A program made the translations under genes and the position numbers. From Candidatus Zixiibacteriota bacterium (GTDB lineage: Bacteria; Zixibacteria; MSB-5A5; GN15; JAAZOE01), in assembly GCA_036480375.1 (NCBI GenBank), contig JAZGGI010000012.1:1-64000 (forward strand): a stretch of 64,000 nt of DNA, read 5' to 3'. The notes under the pieces are model-generated. The model saw only the letters and a program-made list of their open reading frames with translations. It was not told the origin of the DNA and ran no database searches. Below, piece after piece: positions 53,040 through 60,744 of this stretch. Numbering within the stretch: position 1 is the stretch's first letter; each line of letters starts with the position of its first letter.

Positions 53040-53486
53040 ATTTATTCCCTCGAAAAGACATATTACGGGTACCGGTTAACTCTTTCCGGCAAAGTCACCG
53101 ATGATGAGATGCAAAGCTGGCTTAACGAATCACGGGAAATATTTTCGGAGCAGGACGGTGAATTCTGTGTCTTTGTGGATATGCGCAGATTAATTCCGGT
53201 TTCCGAGGGTCCCAGAATGAGTATCAGCGAAGGGCAGAAACTATATAAAGCTCACGGTATGCAAAGATCGATTGTCATTCTCGACAATCCGGTTTTAACC
53301 ATGCAGTTTAAGCAGATTGCTCATGAAACCGGAATTTATCAATGGGAACGATATATTGACGCCTCTGCGAATCCAAACTGGGAAAAGGCGGGTTTAGATT
53401 GGCTGGAAAAGTCTATAGATCCCGATAAAAAGGTGCCAGATATATCAAAATCGTCAATTGTTAAGCCCGCTAATCATTTGAAATAA
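53040..53486 (+). CDS. STAS/SpoIIAA-like small protein, probable AUU start
   Basis: About 148 residues, soluble. The reading frame reads back from the first internal ATG (53109) without a stop to 52995, and the upstream residues YSLEKTYYGYRLTLSGKVTD look like the first strands of an STAS-like domain, so the real start is earlier than 53109. The frame has no ATG, GTG or TTG there. AAAGGAG (53024-53030) stands nine bases before an ATT at 53040, so an AUU start is likely. The out-of-frame TTG at 53036 gives only 14 codons. The domain (FCVFVDMRRLIPV, RSIVILDNPVL) suggests a sensing or anti-anti-sigma-like fold; no Ser/Thr phosphoacceptor is certain. Confidence 0.6.
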   Translation: MYSLEKTYYGYRLTLSGKVTDDEMQSWLNESREIFSEQDGEFCVFVDMRRLIPVSEGPRMSISEGQKLYKAHGMQRSIVILDNPVLTMQFKQIAHETGIYQWERYIDASANPNWEKAGLDWLEKSIDPDKKVPDISKSSIVKPANHLK

Positions 53487-54204
53487 TAATTCCATTTTCA
53501 TAAACCGGAACAACTTTCAGACAATTTAACTCAATCGCCAACTTAATATCTTTATTATATCCCAATTCCCTCAATTCAATTCCGCTTTGACAATTAGATA
53601 TTTCGGTTTTAAAATCTTTCTGACGCTCTATAAAACAATTTTCACAAAGTAAGGCTTCATTAGTTTTTCCGCATTGCAACTGTGATATAATGGCTCCCGC
53701 CCCCAAATAATCTTCCTCGGCCCGTCTAAGAATGCCGTCATAACTTCCATATTCACGCTCTCCGCAAGCAATCACCGTTACGGATTTTTCGAATATTTTC
53801 ATAAATTCGGCAACATAATCCGCAATCGCCTGAGCGTTTACAAGTCCTCCAATGATTACTTTATACGCCCCATTTGAATTCAGGCAGCATCTGGCTCCAT
53901 TGGGAGAAACCAGTATTACTCTTTCACCGGCTTTGATATCCAGGAAAGTCGCAGGTGAGAGAGAGTACTTTCCTTTAGATGACACATCCGGACGCGAAAC
54001 AGAAATTACAGCTTTTTCACGGAAGGCTATCTCTTCCGCCATATTCGGATGAGAACATGGAATAATAATCGCTCTGTTACTTACGGCATAGGCTACCGAT
54101 GTCGAAAAACTCAAGACATCGACAATAATGACAATATCTCCTCGGTCCGCTGCCCTTAAAGCTCCTTCAGGATACCAATCAAAATGACATTTAAATTCGG
54201 ACAT
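53470..54204 (-). CDS. comB: 2-phosphosulfolactate phosphatase (ComB family)
   Basis: A 244-residue ComB-family protein: IVIIVDVLSFSTSVAYAVS at the N-terminus, VSPNGARCCLN, VIACGEREYGSYDGILR, EEDYLGAGAII and NKDIKLAIELN. In coenzyme M biosynthesis it dephosphorylates 2-phosphosulfolactate; in bacteria the family is common without the rest of that path, and no other com gene is near. It is convergent with the STAS-like gene, overlapping its 3' end by 17 bp. Confidence 0.8.
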   Translation of the reverse strand: MSEFKCHFDWYPEGALRAADRGDIVIIVDVLSFSTSVAYAVSNRAIIIPCSHPNMAEEIAFREKAVISVSRPDVSSKGKYSLSPATFLDIKAGERVILVSPNGARCCLNSNGAYKVIIGGLVNAQAIADYVAEFMKIFEKSVTVIACGEREYGSYDGILRRAEEDYLGAGAIISQLQCGKTNEALLCENCFIERQKDFKTEISNCQSGIELRELGYNKDIKLAIELNCLKVVPVYENGIIISND

Positions 54205-54266
54205 ACTTAAGTAATAAAGACTGGACTCAAAAATCCTTATCCAGCCTTTTCAGGAAAAATCAAGTG

Positions 54267-54674
54267 CTAATTTTTTGACGATAAAATTCTATTTTCCCAT
54301 TTTCGGGTTGCCATGTATTGCAGAATATGCATAGCCAGAAAAACGACGACAAATAGCGAATTTATCACGATCATAACACTATCGGACAGAGATAAAAAAG
54401 CACTGAATATCATCCCAATAATCCAGGCCCCGACTCCAGCCAGAGCCGGTTGATATACTTTATTTTCATTTTTTAGATAACCGTATATCGCCCCGAAAAT
54501 CAGGGATATATAATAAGCCAAAAGTGTTGGAATCAGAAGTACGTCCGGGGCTGATTCCAACCAGCCGATTTCCATTACCTTGCCCATAAAACCAAAGATT
54601 ATCATAATGCCCAAAAGAGGCATGGGCACATAAGTCATAAATGCCAATAATCTAAAAGGTCTTGTTTTATCCAT
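54267..54674 (-). CDS. small four-helix membrane protein, unknown
   Basis: 135 residues with four predicted membrane helices (about 8-30, 42-62, 75-97, 103-122) and a short basic tail. No family recognised. It starts 19 bp after pyrC on the same strand and may be the last gene of the pyr transcript. Confidence 0.6.
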   Translation of the reverse strand: MDKTRPFRLLAFMTYVPMPLLGIMIIFGFMGKVMEIGWLESAPDVLLIPTLLAYYISLIFGAIYGYLKNENKVYQPALAGVGAWIIGMIFSAFLSLSDSVMIVINSLFVVVFLAMHILQYMATRKWENRILSSKN

Positions 54675-54692
54675 AATTCTATATCCAATACG

Positions 54693-56000
54693 TTATTTGG
54701 CCCTAAAGGTTACGCGTCCGTTCATTATAGTCACGAGGATTTTTCCTTTGAGCTTTCTCTCGACAAACGGAGAATTTTTGCATTTTGATTTGAACTTCTT
54801 TTCTTTTACAATCCAGGCAGCATCCGGATTAAATATTGTTAAATCGGCGATTTCGCCCTCCTGCAGCTTATTTGAGGTCAAGCCCATGATATGCGCCGGA
54901 TTGGCGCTCATTTTGGCCAGCATATCGGGAAGCGAAAGATAACCTTTGCCAACTAATTCCGTAATCGCCAGTCCCAACGATGTTTCCAGACCGATAATAC
55001 CCGGGGGCGCTTCATCAAAGACGGTATCCTTTTCTTCTTCGGTGTGCGGAGCATGGTCGGTCGCGATACAATCAATGGTGCCGTCTATCAGACCCTCAAT
55101 AATTGCCTGCCGGTCAGCTTCCGTCCTCAGAGGAGGATTTACACGCAAATTAGTATCAAACCGTTCAGCTATCAAATCATCGGTTAGAGTAAAGTGATGC
55201 GGAGCCGCTTCGGCGGTCACTTTGACGCCTTCCGCCTTACCCCGGCGAATTGCCTCAACTCCGCCAACGGTTGAAACGTGGGCTACATGCAACCGGCTAT
55301 CGGTCAACCCGGCCAGCTTTATATCGCGAATAACGGCAATCTCTTCGGCTACGGCAGGAGTTCCCGGCATACCCAGTTTGGTCGACTGAAATGACTCATT
55401 CATTACACCGCCTGCGGCCAAAAATTCGTCCTCGGCATGTGTTATAACAGGAAGGTCAAACATGCGGGCATATTCCAGCGCACGCCTCATCAAATCCGGA
55501 TTCTGGACATAATCGCCGTCATCAGAAATCGCCACAATACCCGCTTTGACCAGATCGCCGATTTCCGAAAGCTCCTTGCCTTCGCGGTTTTTTGTAATAG
55601 CCCCGATACAGTAAACACGGCAATCGGCATTCTCGGCCAGAGAAGTTACGAACTTGACCGTTTCCTGATTATCAATAGCCGGTTGTGTATTGGGCATGCA
55701 GCAAAGCGAGGTAAATCCTCCGGCCGCCGCGGATTCACATCCGGAGACAACCGTTTCCTCATCTTCTCGGCCCGGTTCACGAAGATGAACATGAATATCA
55801 ACAAGCCCGGGAGTCACCACCGCACCATTGGCGTCGAGAATGGATTCTTTCGGAAAAGTGGAAATGACTTTTGGGGTCAGCTTTCCCGGAGCATAAATTT
55901 TCTCGATCTTTCCATCTTTGATACCAATATCACCTTTTTTTGAAAATCCAAAAGCAGGGTCAATCAGTTTTCCATTTATTATTAATAAGTCGAATTTCAT
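54693..56000 (-). CDS. pyrC: dihydroorotase, class I
   Basis: A 435-residue amidohydrolase that cyclises carbamoyl aspartate to dihydroorotate. Metal ligands are in DIHVHLREPGREDEE; also AGGFTSLCCMPNT, HAEDEFL, HVSTVGGVEAIR and ATDHAPHTEEEK. The start is the ATG at 56000 with AAAGGG ahead; the longer frame to 56108 adds sequence overlapping pyrB. It is the third gene of pyrRBC. Confidence 0.94.
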   Translation of the reverse strand: MKFDLLIINGKLIDPAFGFSKKGDIGIKDGKIEKIYAPGKLTPKVISTFPKESILDANGAVVTPGLVDIHVHLREPGREDEETVVSGCESAAAGGFTSLCCMPNTQPAIDNQETVKFVTSLAENADCRVYCIGAITKNREGKELSEIGDLVKAGIVAISDDGDYVQNPDLMRRALEYARMFDLPVITHAEDEFLAAGGVMNESFQSTKLGMPGTPAVAEEIAVIRDIKLAGLTDSRLHVAHVSTVGGVEAIRRGKAEGVKVTAEAAPHHFTLTDDLIAERFDTNLRVNPPLRTEADRQAIIEGLIDGTIDCIATDHAPHTEEEKDTVFDEAPPGIIGLETSLGLAITELVGKGYLSLPDMLAKMSANPAHIMGLTSNKLQEGEIADLTIFNPDAAWIVKEKKFKSKCKNSPFVERKLKGKILVTIMNGRVTFRAK

Positions 56001-56013
56001 CTTGTACCCTTTT

Positions 56014-56961
56014 CTATTCAGAGTCTTCCGAAGAATCACGCTCGTCCACGCCGGATAATAAATACAATACCGCCATCCGCACCGCCTGTCCATTGGTAAC
56101 CTGGTCAAGGATTACCGACGCGGGACCATCGGCAACATCGTTGGTAATCTCAACGCCTCGATTCATCGGGCCGGGATGCATTATCGTGAAATTTTTATTT
56201 AAGCGTTTCAACCTCTCACGCGAGATGCCAAATAAATTAGTATATTCACGCTGAGATGGAAACAGTCCGGCCTTTTGCCGTTCAAGTTGAATGCGGAGAA
56301 TATTAACGACGTCCACGCCTTCCATGGCTTCATTAATGTCGGTATAGATATCAATCCCGAATCGCTCCGCCTCGTATGGCAAAAGCGTTGTCGGTCCGCA
56401 GATCGCCACCGAGGCGCCCAGTGTTTTCAGCCCCCAGATATTCGACCGGGCTACCCGGGAATGTTTGATATCTCCAACCAATAATACTCGAAGTCCTTTA
56501 ATCCTTTTATATTTTTGGCGAATGGTAAATATATCGAGTAATCCCTGCGTGGGGTGCTCGTGCGTCCCGTCTCCGGCGTTTATGATATTGGCGTCAAGGC
56601 ATTGAGTCAGATAATACGGCACTCCCGGCGAGCGGTGACGAACAACTACCATATCAATCTTCATCGCCTCAATATTTCTTACCGTATCCTTGAGAGACTC
56701 CCCCTTTTTTACCGACGAGGCCGATGCCGAAAAACTAATGGTATCGGCCGAGAGGCGCTTTTCGGCCAAATCAAATGATATTCTCGTTCTTGTTGAAGGC
56801 TCATAAAATACATTGACGACTGTTTTGCCCCGCAACGGTGGAACCTTTTTAATCGGTCGATCGAGGATTTCCCGAAAGCTTACAGCCGAGTCCAAAATCA
56901 ATTCCAAATCCTTTTTGGGAACACCCTCAAGCTGCAATAAATGTCGTGATGATAATTTCAT
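56014..56961 (-). CDS. pyrB: aspartate carbamoyltransferase catalytic subunit
   Basis: A 315-residue catalytic subunit. Carbamoyl-phosphate-binding STRTRISFDLAEKRL, the 80s-loop region FSASASSVKKGESLKDT, HPTQGLLDIFTI and MHPGPMNRGVEI are all present. It overlaps pyrR by four bases. No regulatory pyrI is seen, as is usual when pyrR is present. Confidence 0.95.
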   Translation of the reverse strand: MKLSSRHLLQLEGVPKKDLELILDSAVSFREILDRPIKKVPPLRGKTVVNVFYEPSTRTRISFDLAEKRLSADTISFSASASSVKKGESLKDTVRNIEAMKIDMVVVRHRSPGVPYYLTQCLDANIINAGDGTHEHPTQGLLDIFTIRQKYKRIKGLRVLLVGDIKHSRVARSNIWGLKTLGASVAICGPTTLLPYEAERFGIDIYTDINEAMEGVDVVNILRIQLERQKAGLFPSQREYTNLFGISRERLKRLNKNFTIMHPGPMNRGVEITNDVADGPASVILDQVTNGQAVRMAVLYLLSGVDERDSSEDSE

Positions 56962-57539
56962 TTGCCGTCCCCTCCTTCTGGTTCCGAATTCTTTTCCCCG
57001 GCCGGGTATAAAACGACTTCGTCAATATCGTCGCTATCCTGAAAATATACTCTCACATTATCATCGAAATTGGTGGGAATATTTTTTCCGACATAATCGG
57101 CGCGGATCGGTAATTGACGATGACCGCGATCAACCAAAACGGCCAATTGAATTGTCCGTGAACGGCCAAATTCTACCAATTGTGACAACGCCGCTCGAAT
57201 AGTCCGACCCGTAAATAGCACATCATCGACTAAGATTAAATTCTTATCGCTGATATCAAATAATATCTCCGTCGTGCGCACAATAGGTTGATCCGGATTG
57301 GAATTTACATCATCCCGATAAAGGCTTATATCCATTAATCCGACCGGAAGGTCCACTCCTTCGATGTCCTTAATAATAGCCGCCAATCGCTTGGCCAGGA
57401 TCGCTCCCCGGGTCAGGATACCGACTATGACCAGCGATTCCGCTCCGGAATTTCTCTCCAGAATCTCATGCGCTATGCGAGTAACCGCCCGCGAAATTTT
57501 GCTCTTGTCGAGGATTTCTCTCTTTTTCTTATTTTTCAA
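56958..57539 (-). CDS. pyrR: pyrimidine operon regulator PyrR (bifunctional uracil phosphoribosyltransferase)
   Basis: 193 residues, type I PRTase fold. The PRPP loop is LILVDDVLFTGRTIRAALSQL, with VDRGHRQLPIRADYVGKNIPTN and ITRIAHEILERN flanking (here RAVTRIAHEILERN). It regulates the pyr mRNA by binding a hairpin in the leader when UMP is present, and has weak uracil phosphoribosyltransferase activity in other bacteria. Its own 5' leader carries a recognisable hairpin and terminator. The C-terminal tail is acidic. Confidence 0.92.
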   Translation of the reverse strand: MKNKKKREILDKSKISRAVTRIAHEILERNSGAESLVIVGILTRGAILAKRLAAIIKDIEGVDLPVGLMDISLYRDDVNSNPDQPIVRTTEILFDISDKNLILVDDVLFTGRTIRAALSQLVEFGRSRTIQLAVLVDRGHRQLPIRADYVGKNIPTNFDDNVRVYFQDSDDIDEVVLYPAGEKNSEPEGGDGK

Positions 57540-57553
57540 GACTACCTCTCAGA

Positions 57554-57586
57554 TAAAAAAATATCGGGCCTTATTCTCTCCCGATA
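57554..57586 (-). terminator. attenuator terminator in the pyr leader
   Basis: On the - strand ATCGGG-AGAGAATAAGG-CCCGAT is followed by ATTTTTTT, just 15 bp before the pyrR start. A terminator placed before the first gene of the operon is the hallmark of PyrR-dependent attenuation. Confidence 0.75.
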
Positions 57587-57629
57587 ATTTATTTTAAGAC
57601 TATGATGCTTCAAATTCAATGTCCTTTAT

Positions 57630-57643
57630 GGCCTCACCGGACC
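57630..57643 (-). promoter_or_regulatory. candidate PyrR-binding RNA hairpin
   Basis: The - strand RNA reads GGUC-CGGUGA-GGCC. The hexaloop CGGUGA fits the CNGNGA loop consensus known for PyrR binding loops, in a small stem about 12 nt into the leader and about 45 nt before the terminator stem. Seen: stem and loop. Established: the loop consensus. Inferred: PyrR binding. Confidence 0.55.
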
Positions 57644-57662
57644 ACCTTAAAAGGTTGCACCT

Positions 57663-57690
57663 AAAATATTCAGCAAATCGCGGCTGTCAA
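57663..57690 (-). promoter_or_regulatory. promoter of the pyrRBC operon
   Basis: On the - strand TTGACA (57685-57690), then 16 bp, then TATTTT (57663-57668). The -35 overlaps the stop codon of the upstream ABC gene. Start of transcription is expected near 57655, giving a leader of about 115 nt that holds the PyrR hairpin and the terminator. Confidence 0.55.
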
Positions 57691-59225
57691 GCACTAAATC
57701 GGTCAAGGTTAAAAATAGCCGTCGCGTCCGAAGTCAATACGCTACCATAATTGTTATTCTGATAAGAAATTACCTCAGGAGGTGAAAGCACTTCTTTATA
57801 TTTTGAAAATTTGAAAAACTCCAGAGCATCCCCGCAATATTCGATTTTCCCGTTATCCAGAAGCGCAATCCTGTCGGCCAATTCACCAATAACATCTCCG
57901 TTATGTGAAATAATTATAATCGCCTTATTATCCGATTTTAACTTTTTCACCATCCTTGAAAAATTACGTATGCTATTTTCATCCAACCCGCAGGTCGGCT
58001 CATCGAATATTATCATGTCGTATTCCAAAGCCAGGACAATGGCAAAGGCCAGGCGCCTGGCTTCACCGCCCGAGAGTGTATGCGGATCCCTATTCCTGAA
58101 TAAATCAAATTTAAGCCCGGCCAGTTTAAGGCTATCTTCGACTCGCTCATTTAATAAAGCAATACTTTCAATGTTATCTTTAATGCCATATGCGACTTCA
58201 TCATACACGGTATCGAGAAAAAACTGGCGTTCCGGCTGCTGAAAGCTCATAACGGCCCGGCCTTTTTTATTCCGGAAAGTTATTTTTCCTTTTTTGTGCC
58301 CATAAATACCGCACAATAGTTGAGCCAGAGTTGATTTGCCCGATCCTGATTCGCCCGCCAGGCCAATAACTTCGCCCCGATTAATAGTCAGGGTCAAATT
58401 ATTCAGCACGTCCGAATTACCTGAATCATAGGAAAACGATACATTATCAATATCTACGCAAGGAATATTGTTCTCCGATTTTTTCACAGCCTGAATATCA
58501 TCCCGGGGTTTGAGATATTTCATGGGCGGTCTTAATCCGGCACGCCGTAACATATCCGGGTCTGAAAACACTTTATCGGGACAATCATCTTTTGTGACTT
58601 CGCCATTTTCGATTATAACGACTCGTGGATATTTATCGGCTACGGTTGGATACTGAGTTATTCGAATGACCGTAATTTTTTCATTTTTCCCACTTATCTC
58701 ATCCAAAATCTCATCTAATTTTCGGGCCCCCCTGTAATCGAGATATGAGGCCGGCTCATCTAAAAACAGTATTTGAGGACCGGCAGCCAAAACCCCGGCC
58801 AGCGATAATCTTTGCTTTTCTCCGCCCGACAAATTCCAGACTAGGCGTTCGCGTAAATTATCAAGATCGAAATCTTTAATAGTCCTATTGACAATCTTTT
58901 CCATGACCGGCAGGGGATAATTCCGATTTTCCAATGAAAAGGCGACTTCTCTTTCAACCGTCGTGGCCACTAACGCGTTATCGGGATCCTGAAACAAAAA
59001 TCCAAACCCGGGATGATTCCCGTTTCCCGAATTATCATCTATGGAAATTGTCCCGCATTGAGGTTTCAGAATTCCGCACAATAACATTCCCAGGGTGGTC
59101 TTTCCTGAACCGTTCCCCCCCATGATAGCGATTTGCTCACCGGAATTAATCAATAGACTAAAATTACTTAAGACCGGTCGGGAATTTTCGCCATAAGAGA
59201 ATGTAACGTTATCGAATTTAATCAT
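57687..59225 (-). CDS. fused double ATPase of an ECF-type ABC transporter
   Basis: 512 residues with two complete ABC ATPase units, as in fused EcfA1-EcfA2/YkoD proteins. Unit 1: Walker A GGNGSGKTTLG, signature LSGGEKQRLSLAG, Walker B ILFLDEPASYLD. Unit 2: Walker A GESGSGKSTLAQ, signature LSGGEARRLAFAIV, Walker B MIIFDEPTCGLD. Both signature and Walker B motifs are intact. No EcfT or substrate-binding S component is in the neighbourhood, so its vitamin or metal substrate cannot be named. It is downstream of gcvPB and upstream of pyrR on the same strand. Confidence 0.85.
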   Translation of the reverse strand: MIKFDNVTFSYGENSRPVLSNFSLLINSGEQIAIMGGNGSGKTTLGMLLCGILKPQCGTISIDDNSGNGNHPGFGFLFQDPDNALVATTVEREVAFSLENRNYPLPVMEKIVNRTIKDFDLDNLRERLVWNLSGGEKQRLSLAGVLAAGPQILFLDEPASYLDYRGARKLDEILDEISGKNEKITVIRITQYPTVADKYPRVVIIENGEVTKDDCPDKVFSDPDMLRRAGLRPPMKYLKPRDDIQAVKKSENNIPCVDIDNVSFSYDSGNSDVLNNLTLTINRGEVIGLAGESGSGKSTLAQLLCGIYGHKKGKITFRNKKGRAVMSFQQPERQFFLDTVYDEVAYGIKDNIESIALLNERVEDSLKLAGLKFDLFRNRDPHTLSGGEARRLAFAIVLALEYDMIIFDEPTCGLDENSIRNFSRMVKKLKSDNKAIIIISHNGDVIGELADRIALLDNGKIEYCGDALEFFKFSKYKEVLSPPEVISYQNNNYGSVLTSDATAIFNLDRFSA

Positions 59226-59285
59226 GACAATAAAAAACCGACGCTGCCATTGGCAACATCGGATTCATCCAATGGCATATTATCT

Positions 59286-60734
59286 TCATTCGGTATAGCA
59301 AATATCCAGCGTTTTGGTCGCCTTAACCTCATCAAGCCGCCTGACCGGTGTCTCATAGGGAGCCTCTCTTACGATATCCGGATTACTATCAATCTCTTTG
59401 TCGATTTGAAGCATCACATCCGCGAAATAATCCAACGTTTCTTTGGATTCCGTTTCGGTTGGTTCAATCATAATCGCTTCGGGAACGATTAGAGGAAAAT
59501 AAATCGTCGGCGCATGAATACCAAAATCGAGGAGCCGCTTGGCGATATCCCCGGTCCGTACGCCTCGCTTTTTCTGTTTGTTTCCGGACAAAACGAATTC
59601 GTGCTGACAAATACCGTTAAACGGTACTTCAAAAGCCTCTTTCAACCGTTCCTTGAGATAATTAGCGTTGAGAACCGCGTTTTCCGAGACGCGTTTCACT
59701 CCGTTGGGTCCGAGATGCCTTAAATAAGTATATGCCCGAACCATATTGGCGAAATTACCGTAGAACGAATGCATCCTCCCGATGCTTTCAGGGCGATCGT
59801 AATCAAAGAAATATTTACCATCTTTTTCGGCCACGACCGGTTTGGGTAAAAACGGTATCAATTCATCGGTAACAGCCAACGCCCCCGCTCCGGGACCGCC
59901 GCCGCCGTGAGGAGTCGAAAAAGTCTTATGCAGATTGTAATGCACTATATCAAATCCCATATCGGCCGGGCGTGCTTGACCCAACAGAGCGTTTAGATTT
60001 GCCCCATCCATGTAAAGCAACCCGCCGGCATCATGAACGATTTTGGCGATTTTCTCAATTTCCATTTCGAACAATCCCAGCGTATTGGGATTGGTAATCA
60101 TTACCCCCGCCGTTTCCTCATCCATAACCTCGGCGATATGATCGGCGGAGATGGTACCCTTATCCGACGAGGTAAACTGACATACCAGATATCCGGATAA
60201 AATCACCGAAGCCGGATTGGTTCCGTGAGCCGAATCGGGAATCAGAATTTTCTTCCTGACGTCTCCCCGCTTTTTCATCGCCGCCCGAATCAATAGCAAT
60301 CCCATCAATTCACAATGAGCCCCGGCCACAGGTTGAAGCGTAGCCTGATTAAATCCGGTAATCGTCGCCAGCATTTCAGCCAGCTCATACATCAACCGCA
60401 AGGCTCCTTGGCATTCGTCAATCGGTGTCAACGGATGCAATTTGGCAAAGCCATGAAGTCCGGCAATAGCGTCATTGACTTTCGGATTATATTTCATCGT
60501 GCATGAACCCAGGGGATAAAATCCTTTGTCAATGTGATGATTGCGGGTGGATAGTTCTAAATAGTGCCGGACCAATTCCGGTTCCGATATTTCAGGTAAC
60601 GTCGGCGCGTCCTGACGGCGGAATTTCTCGGGTATCAACTGATTTACCGTATCCTCTCCCGATTTCAATTCCGGCAGGGAAAATCCCGATCTACCCGATC
60701 GGGATTTTTCATAAATTAAAATTTCGTCGTTCAT
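59286..60734 (-). CDS. gcvPB: glycine dehydrogenase (decarboxylating) subunit 2
   Basis: A 482-residue C-terminal half of the P protein of the glycine cleavage system. The PLP lysine is in YNLHKTFSTPHGGGGPGAGA. Also LGSCTMKYNPKVND, QPVAGAHCELMGLL, IPDSAHGTNPAS and MIEPTETESKETLD. It works with subunit 1 (62425-63807) in an alpha2beta2 enzyme. It starts 10 bp after the selenoprotein-like gene. Confidence 0.95.
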   Translation of the reverse strand: MNDEILIYEKSRSGRSGFSLPELKSGEDTVNQLIPEKFRRQDAPTLPEISEPELVRHYLELSTRNHHIDKGFYPLGSCTMKYNPKVNDAIAGLHGFAKLHPLTPIDECQGALRLMYELAEMLATITGFNQATLQPVAGAHCELMGLLLIRAAMKKRGDVRKKILIPDSAHGTNPASVILSGYLVCQFTSSDKGTISADHIAEVMDEETAGVMITNPNTLGLFEMEIEKIAKIVHDAGGLLYMDGANLNALLGQARPADMGFDIVHYNLHKTFSTPHGGGGPGAGALAVTDELIPFLPKPVVAEKDGKYFFDYDRPESIGRMHSFYGNFANMVRAYTYLRHLGPNGVKRVSENAVLNANYLKERLKEAFEVPFNGICQHEFVLSGNKQKKRGVRTGDIAKRLLDFGIHAPTIYFPLIVPEAIMIEPTETESKETLDYFADVMLQIDKEIDSNPDIVREAPYETPVRRLDEVKATKTLDICYTE

Positions 60735-60744
60735 ATTGATAGGA

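Noticed and set aside
53036-53080. TTG at 53036 as start of the STAS-like gene, since its spacing to AAAGGAG is ideal
   Set aside because: It is in another frame and gives only 14 codons before TAA; a frameshift would be needed and no slippery sequence is seen.
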